This document shows positions 8,416 to 17,998 of a DNA stretch of 25,267 nt, piece after piece. The notes under the pieces are model-generated. The model did no database searches. It had not been told where the DNA came from and saw only the letters and a program-made list of their open reading frames with translations. The stretch's first letter is position 1. Each line of letters opens with the position of its first letter. The stretch is from Chara braunii (taxonomy: Eukaryota > Streptophyta > Charophyceae > Charales > Characeae). The stretch lies in contig BFEA01000348.1 in NCBI GenBank assembly GCA_003427395.1, positions 538,179-563,445 on the forward strand, in the 5' to 3' direction. The position numbers were made by a program, and so were the translations under genes.

Positions 8416-8811
8416 TCATGATACACCCTCTTCGTCAGAAAACTCAGACATTTTGACCCAGACATAACTTCCTACTTCGAAGTTCCCTTCTTTGCGCGAC
8501 TTGTTAGCATGTTTGATCATGGCATGTCGATGCTTGTTCATTGTTGTGATAGCAACTTTGAGCAGGCGTGCATACTTGGCATTATAGCCAGGCATGTTGG
8601 GCGTCAGACCAGGGGACCGTTCGGGGAACAAATAGGAGAGAGGATTGCGCAACTGCCAACCATATTGCAGCTGATTCGGTGTCATGCCAATTGCTGAGTG
8701 AATGAAGTTGTTGTACAACCCCTTCACTTTGTATAACTCCTTGTCCCATATGCTCTGATCTAGAACAATTAACGCACGAAGTAATTGAATGACAGTCTGG
8801 TTGAATTCCAC
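8416..8811 (-). pseudogene. pol: Element A pol: integrase core, distal part
   Basis: 131-codon segment beginning just after an NGLAV stretch. The glutamate at residue 2 is at the place of the third catalytic acid of the DDE integrase core. YNNFIHSAIGMTPNQLQYGW and the PLSYLFPE region are typical of Ty3/gypsy integrases. It is in a different frame from 8814-9977, with a frameshift near 8905. It ends in TGA (8416-8418) followed in frame by more integrase-like sequence (KLFPLYYDPW), so the stop is a nonsense mutation. A CGA-to-TGA change would explain it. Confidence 0.85.
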
Positions 8812-8813
8812 GG

Positions 8814-9977
8814 CTAATCCATTGGCTTCGGGATATCGACCAGAAGTCTTGTTGAGTTTAATGTTGTAGATCTGCGAAGTGAAGTCCTTCCAATCAGCAC
8901 AATGAACCTGATGTCCCGATCACTCACAAGAGTTTTCGGGTGTCCATACTGCATAATGTACTGCTGGTGAGATTCTTCGATCACAAGCTCAGTTGGTGCA
9001 TGAGGAGGTAGAGGAATCACATTCAGAAATTTGGAAAAACGATCCACAATGACTATGACTTGTGAATGTCCTCCCTCGCTCACCTTCCCCATATCCGTGA
9101 AATCGATAGAAACTGACTCACCGGGCCCATCAGGGATCGGGAGGGGTCTCAACAGGCCATAAGGCTTATGCCTATGGACCCTAGTTCTTTGACAGACTTG
9201 ACATTCAGCAATAAATTTCTGAGCAGATCCCTTCATTCTCGGCTGCTGCAAAAGACTTCCATAAGTCTTCTCAAAGCCGAAGTGTCCACTCCGACCATGC
9301 GCCAAATCCAAGAAATGAGTCCGGAGAGGCGCATGGTTGGGTACACACAAACGATCAGACTTCCCATACCGGCGGAATACAAGACCCTCACACTCGTGAA
9401 AATCAGGCTTACTGCTAGGGTCAGCCTTGAGCTGCTCAAGGATGGGACTAAGGTCCGGATCCTTGGCAGTATGTTCGACCAGATCCTCCTTTAGTTTCCC
9501 TCGGAGATCATATGAGCTCACAAGGCAAGTCAAAAACTCAGGATGGCGCGACAAAGCATCAACAACACGATTATAACAACCTTTCTTATGTTTCAGTTCA
9601 AAATTGTAAACATCAATGTCATGCAACCAACGGGTCAGCGTCGGATAGAGATCAGTTTGTGTTTTAATCCACTGCAAGGTCTGATGATCTGAGTAGACCT
9701 TGAAGTGGCGACCCAAGAGGGAGTGCTTCCAATGTGTGAGCGCTTCTCGCAAGGCATAGAACTCACACATATATGTGGAGGTAGCTACCTTGTGGCTGGG
9801 CATGCGTTTGCTGTAATACTCGAGCGGACGCAGACCATCACCATCATCATGTTGCAGCACTGCACCAATCCTATACTGGCTCGTGTCCGTAGTAACTACG
9901 AACGTGACGTTGGAATCCGCAATGCGAAGCACAGGATGACTTACCAAAGCCACAAGGCTTGGAACGCAGTTTTGCAT
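8814..9977 (-). pseudogene. pol: Element A pol: RNase H and integrase N-terminal/core region
   Basis: 387-codon segment. The RNase H domain occupies about residues 25-145, with acidic residues D31 (TDTS), E72 (CEFYAL), D97 (YSDHQ) and D140 (VVDALSR) at the expected places. The integrase HHCC zinc module follows with H227, H232, C259 and C262. The catalytic core shows D292 (SIDF) and D353 (VSDRD). After about residue 359 the reading leaves the family pattern, because a single-base shift near 8905 moves the remainder to another frame. The upstream join to the RT is also shifted, near 9970. The residues visible here are intact, but the polyprotein is broken on both sides. Confidence 0.9.
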
Positions 9978-10288
9978 TTCTCACACCACGCATAGGCAAC
10001 ATTTTTGCTTGTTAGTCTCGAGAGTGGATGACCAATGACATAAAATTTGGGCACAAACTTTCGGTAATATAAAGCCAAACCAAGAAAAGAATGCGGTCCG
10101 CATACGTTCTCCAGTTAAGGCCACTTTCGTATGACCTCAACCTTGGTTGCCTCCGGCTCAAGGCCGTTTGCAGACAACCGGTGCCCAAGATAAATGACGA
10201 TGTCCCTTCCAAACTCAGATTTCTCTAAGTTGAGGTGCAGTTGTGCCTCCTTGAGGACTTGCAAAACCTCCTCAAGGTGTTGGACGTG
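9978..10288 (-). pseudogene. pol: Element A pol: RT thumb/connection segment with a stop
   Basis: Directly after the TAG at 10289 the same frame continues with HVQHLEEVLQVL, then a YLGHRLSANGL segment typical of the Ty3/gypsy RT end. It meets TAA at 10115-10117 just after VEVIRKWP. The frame then resumes with SFLGLALYYRKFVPKF, the conserved RT-to-RNase H linker. A frameshift near 9970 separates this from the RNase H segment. The continuity shows that the stops are secondary mutations and not natural gene ends. Confidence 0.85.
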
Positions 10289-11932
10289 CTATTCCATGGA
10301 CTTGCTGAAAATCAGGATGTCGTCAAGGTAAACAACCACAAACCTGTTGAGCTGATGGCGGAGAACCTTGTCCATGAGGCACTGAAATGTGGCTGGTACA
10401 TTCGTAAGACCGAAGGGCATAACGATGGATTCGTACAACCCATCGCGTGTTTTGAATGCAATTTTGTGCTGGTTACTCGGATCAACTTCAATCTGGTGGT
10501 AGCCAGACTTGAGGTCGATCTTGGAGAAGACCTTGCACCCACCTGCAACATCTAGCAGATCATCTATACGCGGCAAGGGATAAGCGTTCTGTCGAGTGAT
10601 ACGGTTTAAGCCACGATAGTCAATACACATCCGGAGTTTGCCTCCTTTCTTTGGCACAAACAGGACAGGTGCACCGAACTCAGACTCGCTAGGCCTAATC
10701 CATCCACGATCAATCATGTCATCAATTTGTCTCCTCAACTCCTCCAACTCGCCTTGTCCCATACGGTAGACGAGGCCCTTTGGAGGAACACTCCCTTCTA
10801 TTATCTCGATCTTGTGTTTGACCGGACGCTCAGGAACTCCATGAGGTTCAACAAAAACTTCAAAAATTTGATCTAATAGACGACGAATGTTTGTTGGGAC
10901 TTTCGGTGGAGGATCATCCTCATCAGGAGAGAGAAAATCAGATTGAGAATTTACAGCAATTACAACCGAATTCAAAGTACTTGGATCAGAAGTAGAGTGA
11001 TTTTTTACAGTAGAAGTAGATGGAATAGAAGTAAAGGTAGTAGAAGTAGAATTACTTTCCGAGGTAGAAAATGCAGCAAAAGTATAAGGCATATGGAGAG
11101 GCTTTACAAGAGCTACGTGCACATGCGCAACTTCCTTGCGCCTGCACACTGATTTGCAGAATTTGTTTGCACTCAAAAGAGTCACAGGGGACTCGCACGT
11201 CTCGTCCAATAGAACGGTACACTCGTTCCCCTTGGCATCATGCACCACGAACTGATTATCTGCCCACGTGGTCCTTAGACAATGAGCCTTTAACCAGCCC
11301 AAGCCAATGACTGCGTCGAAAGGACACTTGTCCATGACATAAAAGTTCAGCTCATGTGTGATAGTGCGATCCTTGTCAAAAGTGACGCGCGCACCTTTAA
11401 CAACATTTGTTGAGGTAACAACCTCTTGGTTGCCTACCTGGGTTTGACAAGGGTTCTGCAATTCCACTTGCTTCATTCCCAGGCCCACCTTACGAATCCC
11501 GTTAGGAGAAAAGAAGTTAGTCGTTGAACCATTATCAATCAGCACACGGATGTATCGGCAGTTAATGAGCAACTTAAAGAAGATCAGTTCCACACTCCCT
11601 TGAACACGACGTTGCTGCTTGAGTTGCAACCAATGTTCCAGGTGAGAGTGAAAGTTGACTTCCGCAGTCTCCTCCCAAGGTTCAGTGTAAAGTACTTGAA
11701 CTGCAACAATCTTGGATTCAACATCAGTCCGGGCTTCAAAAGCAGGTTGTTGATCAGATTCAAGTTCCTTGGAGGGGTCTGCAACTAACTGTTCAACTTC
11801 CCTTGTTGTAGAGAGTGCTGATGACTCTTCTACGCCCTTTGCCTGTTTCCCTGCAGACGATAAAATTCCTGCACAGCGTGCCCAGGCTTTTGACAATACA
11901 ATCACACACGCAGTTTGGATCTTCTCTCCCAT
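10289..11932 (-). pseudogene. pol: Element A pol: aspartic protease and reverse transcriptase
   Basis: 547-codon segment. Residues 131-137 (LIDNGST) are the retropepsin active-site loop, with Asn where Ser or Thr normally follows the Asp (D133); VIGLGWLKAH at 208-217 is the usual second protease block. After a Ser/Thr-rich linker (about 288-330), RT spans about 365-547, with the FVPKKGGKLRMCIDYRGLN region, motif A KIDLKSGYHQ (D473), FGL and YLDD (535-538). The protease matures Gag-Pol and the RT copies element RNA into DNA in virus-like particles. The segment ends at TAG (10289-10291) inside RT. Its first residues overlap the zinc-knuckle remnant in another frame, so the start is not a natural one. 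Confidence 0.92.
11862..11895 (-). pseudogene. gag: Element A Gag: degenerate zinc knuckle remnant
   Basis: On the minus strand one frame reads YCQKPGHAVQEFY, which fits the second half of a CCHC knuckle (C-x4-H-x4-C) with Phe in place of the last Cys. The codon three before the Cys is a stop in this frame, and Cys codons lie in the neighbouring frame, so a small indel is likely. Confidence 0.5.
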
Positions 11933-12100
11933 TCTTTTTTACTAATACGGAGAGCTTCCCAAGGCTTGGTGGAAGCATCCTTCGGTTTTTCAGGGATCTT
12001 TGCATTCTTGGGGAGGTGTATTATCAAGGGCTAATGTAGAACAGCCCACGTCGAAGTCCAGCTCTAGATCGTCATCTAGAGACAGATCATCCGCATAGGA

Positions 12101-13533
12101 CTAATCCTCAGCCTCCCGATGTTCATGCAGGGCAAGCTGGTTGCTGCTTCTGTACCGCTTGCACTGTGAGGTTCTACCTCCAGCGGGTGTCTTTGCATGC
12201 CTGGCGAGGTCCTTGACTTCTAGATTGACTAAATCCGTCAGTAGCTCACGCCAAGTCGTATGGTCCTTGAGTCCTAGCCGGGAGACAGCGCCTTCAGGGG
12301 CCACTCCCATTACTACATCCATGCAAGACACGTCAGTCCTTCCCAGGTTTAGAGTAGTGAACAGACCAGTCAAGTGCTGCTCCAAAGCCTGCATGGAAGT
12401 CCTCCACTTTTGGCCCTTGAGGGCCTTAAGCTTTAGCCTTGCCTTGAGCGCAACGTGCTTATCTTGATACCGCGCGATGAGGAGGTCCTCAAGAATACGT
12501 ACAGGAGTTACTTTCAACAACTCAGTCAGGTCAATCCTCTCATAACTTGCAGTAACAGCTTGGAGTTCTATGAAACTCCGTACGGCGGGCTCANTTACTT
12601 TCAACAACTCAGTCAGGTCAATCCTCTCATAACTTGCAGTAACAGCTTGGAGTTCTATGAAACTCCGTACGGCGGGCTCAATATTTTTGCCCATGATCAT
12701 GCTTCGATCTTCCTGCGGTGTTCGCAGTACCTCAAAGTATGAGCGCATGGAGCTGATCCAAGAGGTGATATCCCCCTCCCCGTCGTACTTGGACGGCAGT
12801 GTGGCCGCCCTCTCATCCACTACGGGAATACTGTATTGTACGCCAGTAAGAACTGCGGCGTTTTGGGCTAATGTTCCTGCATTTGGACCTAGGATCAGTG
12901 CAGAACTGTCGGCGCTGCCGCTTGAGGAGCTCGCACCGGTTCCTGTGCCCGTCACAGTTCCACTTGCTCTCGACATGAGGATTGTGTTAGGGTGAGAGAC
13001 TGGGACTGCAGCAGGACGAGGATTAAAAGGACGGGGGGTGGACAATTGGACTGTTTGAGGCTGACTACCTCAGCCTGCAGCTCTTGGTTCCGCTGGTCTA
13101 GAGCTGTCACACGGGACTCAAAAACTTCCAAGGTCCGCAGTTGAACCAAGGCTGCTACGGCAGCAACTAGCTTCTTTTGGAACCGGTCATCACTTGATTC
13201 CGGAACCTTGAGAAGGATCACTTGTGTAGCAATACTTGTGGCTTTGGCTGCTGCCTCTGCCTCCCTTTCTCTGTGCATTGCGTCCTCATAACGTTTCTGA
13301 AAGAAAGGTTTCTCGCTCTCGGCCGCTGCGTCCAGCATGGCTTTCCATTGCTCGGATGTGATGTTTGTCATGCCGGACGATAGGGCATCAATAGATCTCT
13401 CAAGAGGAGTCCACACTTTGCTCACTTTTGGACGAACACTCCTCTCACCCCTCCTCACACTCTCAAAAAGAACACCTTCTCTCTCCCTTCTCTCTCTTTC
13501 AGCTTTCTGCGCACGCGTCTCAATATCGGACAT
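12101..13533 (-). pseudogene. gag: Element A gag (frameshifted)
   Basis: The N-terminal part starts at Met 13533 (MSDIETRAQK) and is highly charged, with a probable coiled coil over about residues 85-165. Near 13060 the family reading changes frame and continues (STPRPFNPRP...) to 12101. This second part has a Gly/Ser/Thr-rich linker, then a capsid-like domain starting at PSKYDGEGDITSWISSMR, as in Ty3/gypsy retrotransposon Gag. Gag builds the particle that packages element RNA. A near-exact duplication of about 85 bases around an N (12594) doubles 28 residues and is probably an assembly artefact. The start is chosen because it is the first Met of the charged region; 115 bases upstream lies an AAAT microsatellite. 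Confidence 0.85.
12509..12680. repeat. Duplicated segment of about 85 bp around a single N
   Basis: The sequence from TTACTTTCAACAACTC to CGGCGGGCTCA occurs twice, at 12509-12593 and 12595-12680, separated only by N at 12594. Both copies encode the same 28 Gag residues. Contig ends overlapping across an unresolved join are the likeliest cause. Confidence 0.85.
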
Positions 13534-13646
13534 AGATGGTTTAGATAAAAGAAAAACAGCAAATCACAAAGAGTAGAAGGTAGAACTCCTAGCCAGAGCG
13601 GCAATTCATTTGGACTTAGAGAATGACATTCACGCAGCAGAATAAA

Positions 13647-13679
13647 GATAAATAAATAAATAAATAAATAAAAATAAAA
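13647..13679. repeat. (AAAT)n microsatellite
   Basis: About six AAAT units plus variants, 115 bases upstream of the A gag start. A similar tract lies upstream of the B gag remnant. Confidence 0.9.
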
Positions 13680-14516
13680 GAGAGGACTGACTTAACGAAC
13701 GGGCCCGATCAGATTAGTTGGAGATCCCCTCTTGTCTAAACTGACAAGGAGCATGTACCACAATAAGTCAGTCGAAGATAACTAACTGCAGCAATGGAGA
13801 TTTCGAGGGGTGCAGACGGTCGCCGAGCCAGACACGGGGCAATAGATGCGTTGACGACAACAAATTTGGGTCCTAAAGGTCCTGTCCCGTTGGGCCTGAT
13901 CCCAATGAGTCCCGAAGGTCCCAAGTAGGTCGTGGACCAGTTCCATCGAGATAGGTGTACCAAGTCAGTCCCAAATTGCCTCTACCGTACTGAAAAGGAA
14001 AAGACAACTTTCAGCAACAACTCACCCCTACAGCGTTCAGAAGTGAAAAGACAATGCACCGTAGAAAGATATGTCATTGAGAACAGGATACATCATCCAT
14101 CCATCCATCACGTGAGAAAGCAATCCACATACTCACACACACAACCAAGACCGCAGAGAAGAGGAAGAGAGCCCAACACACCCCAACAGGCCATGAAGCA
14201 GCAAGCAACCTCCCACGGGCATAACCAGGTCACACGGCACTTACCTGTGAGGCCCGGCCTCCAAAGATGGATAACGACTCACCCCCCTCTCTCATAGGTC
14301 CTCCTGAGCCCTAGCTACCACTACACGAAGTGTCCTAGAACGACTAAGTGGGCCTCCCTACACCCCTGTTACAACGCCGGATCCTTCGTCGATGTCTGAA
14401 GACCAAAGTAGCAACTTGCAGCTCTTCAATGCAGATATGGCAGCCTCCGATCAAGTCTCCCTCTTGAGGGGAAGCCCAAAAGTCACTCAATGTCTTCTTG
14501 AAGTGCAGATTCCAGG

Positions 14517-14518
14517 NN
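14517..14518. other. Assembly ambiguity (NN)
   Basis: Two undetermined bases lie in the leader of element A. No duplicated flanks are visible here, unlike at 12594. Confidence 0.95.
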
Positions 14519-14996
14519 CGAGTACCTCTCACTCTCTACTCCCTCTCGCCTACTCCAATCAGCCTCCTTTGTGTCTCACCACCCCATCCAATCACACAAG
14601 CAACCTGGTCAGGTCTGATGTCGACCCTACATGACCTAACCAGGTGGGGGCAGTATACCACTAGTACCTCCGCAAGTGTTGGGAAATTAGGGAAAAGTGG
14701 ACGTTTTCCCATTTTCCCCGAAGAGTTCGGAGGTACCACAGGCTCGGCATCAGTTGTATTTCCCATTACCAAAAAAAAGAAAAAAGAGAAGAAAAGAAAG
14801 AAAGGAAGGACGTCGGGGAAGGCCGTGAAGGAGATGTGCTCACATCAGAACTCAAAGGAACGCATCTACCCAGAAACATAGCCAGTTTCGTTTTTCGTAT
14901 GTGTTTTGCTTTCTTTTTTTGGTGATCCGCGTTTAGTGCCCTGCCAACGAGAGGCAAGGCGCATTCCACGGGCAGCTGACACTTTGCAACGGGGGG

Positions 14997-15380
14997 CGCA
15001 TTCTCACTCGTACTCCAGATTCTGTATCCAGCTGCTTTCAAGTCCAAAGTGTTGTTGCTTTTTTGTTTTCTTTTTCTTTCTTTTTTTTCTGCTGTCGTGA
15101 TTACAGCAGGGCTGCAATGGCCGTTGGGAGGGCATACTGTCACAGGTACTGCAGATTCTGTATCTACCTGCTTTCACGTCCAAAGAGTTGTTGCTGAATT
15201 TTTGCTTTTTTTCTTTTGTTTGTTCCTGCTGTCGTGATTTCAGCAGAGCTGTAACGCCCGTTGAAGGTGCATACTCTCACATGTACCCCAGAATCTGCAT
15301 CTGGCTGCTTTCACGTCCCTAGTGTAGTTGATTTTTTTTATTTTATTTTTGTTGTTCTTTTTTTTTCCAGATTTCTGAAG
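14997..15380. repeat. Three tandem repeats of about 136 bp with hairpins and T-rich tracts
   Basis: Units begin near 14997, 15132 and 15269 (GCATACTCTCACATGTAC-like), followed by CAGATTCTGTATCTNNCTGCTTTCACGTCC-like sequence and a long T-rich tract. Two units are followed by a hairpin: CTGCTGT/ACAGCAG (15089-15095/15103-15109) and CTGCTG/CAGCAG (15226-15231/15241-15246). Confidence 0.85.
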
Positions 15381-15497
15381 AGAATCATAAAAGAAAACAC
15401 AATGGGACCCAGGCTCGGCAACTTTTGGTGCGCAGTGAAATTCAGGGTTGGCAAAAACAGGCTGGGAGGTACTAGTGGTTTAACCCTATCTTCCAAC

Positions 15498-15541
15498 CCT
15501 AATCCGAGATTAGGTTAGCCCTAGCCTAATTCGGAATTAGG
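15498..15541. promoter_or_regulatory. Twin stem-loops next to the PBS of element A
   Basis: CCTAATC-CGA-GATTAGG (15498-15514) and CCTAATT-CGG-AATTAGG (15525-15541) each have perfect 7-bp arms and 3-base loops. The arms differ by one pair, C-G against T-A, a compensatory change. They lie 39-82 bases downstream of the PBS in the transcript. Retroviral dimerisation or packaging signals lie between PBS and gag, so such a role is possible but inferred. Confidence 0.6.
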
Positions 15542-15579
15542 TTTAGGGTGACTAACACCTCTCGCCAGCAAGTAAGTCC

Positions 15580-15591
15580 GCTCCGACACCA
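15580..15591 (-). promoter_or_regulatory. Primer-binding site of element A
   Basis: The minus strand reads TGGTGTCGGAGC two bases after the ...CGTAACA end of the 5' LTR. It resembles the TGGTATCAGAGC site complementary to plant initiator-Met tRNA, with two differences. It would prime minus-strand DNA synthesis. Confidence 0.8.
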
Positions 15592-15706
15592 ATTGTTACG
15601 ATCCTGGTCATTCCCAAACTGCAAATTCACAATGAAAGACAATGCCATCCAACTGCGAAAGAAATGAAAGCACTTGCAAAGAGATAGAGACCAAAGAATA
15701 GAGAAA

Positions 15707-15786
15707 GAAGACGAAGACGAAGACGAAGACGAAGACGAAGACAAAGACGAAGACGAAGACGAAGACGAAGACGAAGACGAAGAAGA
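15707..15786. repeat. (GAAGAC)n hexamer array
   Basis: About thirteen GAAGAC units with one AAAGAC variant. The allelic position in the other A LTR is a pure AAG array. The Ser-rich, Val-Phe and Leu-Arg dipeptide frames on the minus strand are artefacts. Confidence 0.95.
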
Positions 15787-16048
15787 TGTAGTCTGATGTA
15801 CACCAGCAAGACCAATGACAAATCCCCCTTCTCTCTCCACCTTCCTCCTCCTTCACTTCACCAATCTTATTCTTCTTCCCATAATAATAATAATAACAAT
15901 AAGTGGATGAACCAGAATCAATGTCCGAAGTTCCCTCTTACTGCTGACACAACAACAACCAAGTCCACCATAGCTATGGCTTCCCCCCTTTTTCCACCTC
16001 TCACATGCCTAGGCTATGGCGGACTACTGACGGCTCAGCCCTCCTGTG

Positions 16049-16121
16049 CAAAGGACAACGCAAAGCAGCTATGTCGCTGCACGCCTGTCCAAAGGACAAC
16101 CCAAAGCAGCTATGCCGCTGC
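16049..16121. repeat. 41-bp tandem duplication within the 5' LTR of A
   Basis: CAAAGGACAACGCAAAGCAG at 16049 and CAAAGGACAACCCAAAGCAG at 16090 begin two similar units that both end near GTCGCTGC or GCCGCTGC. The other LTR has one such unit. Confidence 0.8.
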
Positions 16122-16974
16122 TGACTAAGCCGCCATGCCTGACTCTGCCTCGAGCTTCCTTGGTGCAGCGCCCAACTGGGGCCTTCCAGATGCAGCGCCC
16201 AACAAGGTGATGAAGATGGTGTCCACCATAGCCAGGTAGGTACCTCGCCGCTCTCCTCCTTCGCCCCCTTCTTCCTCCTCCTCAGGCTGGGCTGCTCGCC
16301 ATAGCCAGGCTGAGCCCCCAGCTGCCCTTCACCTCCAGGCAGCGCTGTACAAGTCCAGCGCTCGGTTCCAGCAGCATGTCGCCAATCCTTGCATACCGCA
16401 AATGAGAGGCTGGGCTCTCCGCTCAGCCTCAAGATATAGCGGCCTGCTTGCCTCCTGGGCGGTGACTTCCAGGCCACTCGGCCTCCCAAGCAACCGGTAC
16501 TTTCTCCCTTTCGGAGGGAAACATCATTGCAGGCTCTGCTATCGTCCGGACAGGCCCTAGACTCGGGCTACTTGGACTGGTACCGGCCTACCTCTAACCT
16601 ACCGCTACTGGGCCTCTACAAATGCCAACTTTTTGTCTTCTTCTGCTCGACGTCCAGTACCCGACACTTCTACCACTACTAGAGTGGTACCGGCCTACGT
16701 GCTACTTGAGTGTTTTTCCCCGCTGCAACCCTCAAAGTCACGGCCACCGGTAAGTACCGGCCCTGCAGGGCCTTTCAACCAACAAGTACCCTTGCGGGTC
16801 ACACACACACTCAGCCGACAAGCACTCAGACAGGCACGCAAACCAGCAGACACGCACACACAGACAGACTCGGAAACCACAGCAGAATGCGGGAATCTCA
16901 GCAAGGCATTCATTCCAGCTGCAAATCCCAGAAATCAGCAGTGTTCTCAGTCTGTGTTTTGGTGGGTCATTACA

Positions 16975-16978
16975 GAGC
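16975..16978. repeat. Target-site duplication of element A, right copy (GAGC)
   Basis: GAGC follows the ...TCATTACA end of A, and the B LTR then continues with AATACAATGAAG, matching 23540 onward. Confidence 0.9.
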
Positions 16979-17960
16979 AATACAATGAAGTAATGAGCCA
17001 ATGTTCAAGCGCGTAGGCCACACCAACACAGAATCCAAAGTCGCTCCTCTCTGTCTGGTGCCCAGCGCCAAGCCTACAATGCCCCACTATCCTACCTCAG
17101 CTGGTTCACGCTCCAGGCTCACTTCGACTGTCGAAGACCAACGTACATGAATGTCAACTCCATAGCCGACCTCTCTTCATGCACCAGGTACGTATCTCGT
17201 CACCCTCAATCAGACCTTGATAGCCCCACTCTGCGCCTCCTTCCCTGAAGACCACCAGACCACCCGCTATACCCCCTGGCGCCCAGCAGCCCGGCTATGG
17301 CCGCCTGCGCCCCGCTGCCCTGCAGCGCCCTTCCTTCACCACCTCGCGCCCCGTCAGCGTCTTTGGCAGCAGCACAGCATCAAGCGAGAGCGCAGCAGCA
17401 CTTCCTCATTGCCAGCACTGGCCAGAATGCCTGGCCTGGGCTGCCTTCCTCCTTTTGTAGAAGTGGCAGCCTCCTGGATGTTGTGTGTGTCCTGGCTGGA
17501 AGCTTCTAGTAGCTTCCGGTTGGGCCTCAGACCCTGCGCCCAGGCCCAAGACTACAGTTGAGGACCTGGGCCCCTTTACAGTTGGGCACGGCCTGAGTCT
17601 CGGGACTTGGGGTGTTTGCTGCATCTGTGCAGGGCCCCCAGGCAGGTGCGTTGGCAGTACTGTTTTTAACAAGGCCGATGGTCTGCTTCCCAATGTATTG
17701 GTCCTGCTTTGTGTGTATGTGCCCAGGCGCAACTGTCAAGGCCTGGGCCAACTGTATGACGCAGCTTTGTGAGGCTCACTCGTCTACCCAACCAACTGGT
17801 GTGCTGCGAGAGCCTGAATACCCACACATGGAAATGTCGAATTTTGCCTCTGACGAATATTCAGGCCCGCCTTCACTTAGGGTGGGCACTTGGCTTGCTG
17901 GGGGCCTTAGCCCAGATCATGTGATGTCTGATAGGGCCCCTTAAGGGCTCGTTCCTCACA
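16979..17960 (-). repeat. 3' LTR of element B, fragment 3 (main part, LTR 5' end)
   Basis: It matches 23540-24523 along its whole length with scattered substitutions. On the minus strand it begins TGTGAGGAACGAGCCC at 17960, next to the polypurine tract. The long open frames on both strands here have no domain and recur in the other LTR. Confidence 0.92.
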
Positions 17961-17979
17961 TTCCATCCCCCTTAGCTTC
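17961..17979 (-). promoter_or_regulatory. Polypurine tract of element B
   Basis: The minus strand reads GAAGCTAAGGGGGATGGAA immediately before the TGTGAGG start of the 3' LTR and about 20 bases after the pol stop. This is the usual arrangement. Confidence 0.85.
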
Positions 17980-17998
17980 GAAAGTCCGTTGAGATGCT

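Larger units (their letters stand above)
13534..15579 (-). other. Leader (5' untranslated region) of element A
   Basis: About 2 kb between PBS and gag with no credible gene. From the PBS inward it holds two stem-loops (15498-15541), three 136-bp repeats with T-rich tracts (14997-15380), an A/G-rich tract (14768-14815), two N (14517-14518) and an AAAT microsatellite (13647-13679). The 13740-14500 stretch shows nothing recognisable. Confidence 0.75.
1419..16974 (-). mobile_element. Element A: Ty3/gypsy chromovirus-like element inserted in the B 3' LTR
   Basis: Minus-strand element with LTR ends TGTAATGACCC (16974 and 7910) and ...CGTAACA (15594 and 1419), and target duplication GAGC. Minus-strand order: 5' LTR 16974-15594, PBS 15591-15580, leader, gag, pol, PPT 7923-7911, 3' LTR 7910-1419 split by element D. 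Without D it is about 10.3 kb. The two LTRs differ by several percent by eye and by different microsatellites, so the insertion is not recent. gag has one frameshift, and pol has at least three stops and three frameshifts. Confidence 0.92.
15594..16974 (-). repeat. 5' LTR of element A
   Basis: 1381-bp LTR starting TGTAATGACCC (16974) and ending CGTAACA (15594) on the minus strand. It is complete and pairs with the split copy at 1419-2523 plus 7734-7910. It should hold the promoter and polyadenylation signals, but I cannot place a TATA box with confidence. A 41-bp unit is doubled at 16049-16121. Confidence 0.93.

Noticed and set aside
15475-15550. Telomere-like CCCTAAA/TTTAGGG tract
   Set aside because: Only isolated AACCCTA and TTTAGGG units occur. 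They belong to the stem-loops beside the PBS and are not in tandem.
15526-15856. Ser-, Val-Phe- and Leu-Arg-repeat proteins on the minus strand
   Set aside because: These are three frames of the GAAGAC microsatellite.
17217-17772. Open frames on both strands, repeated at 23779-24313
   Set aside because: They are in the two LTRs of element B. Conservation between them reflects LTR identity and no protein domain is seen.
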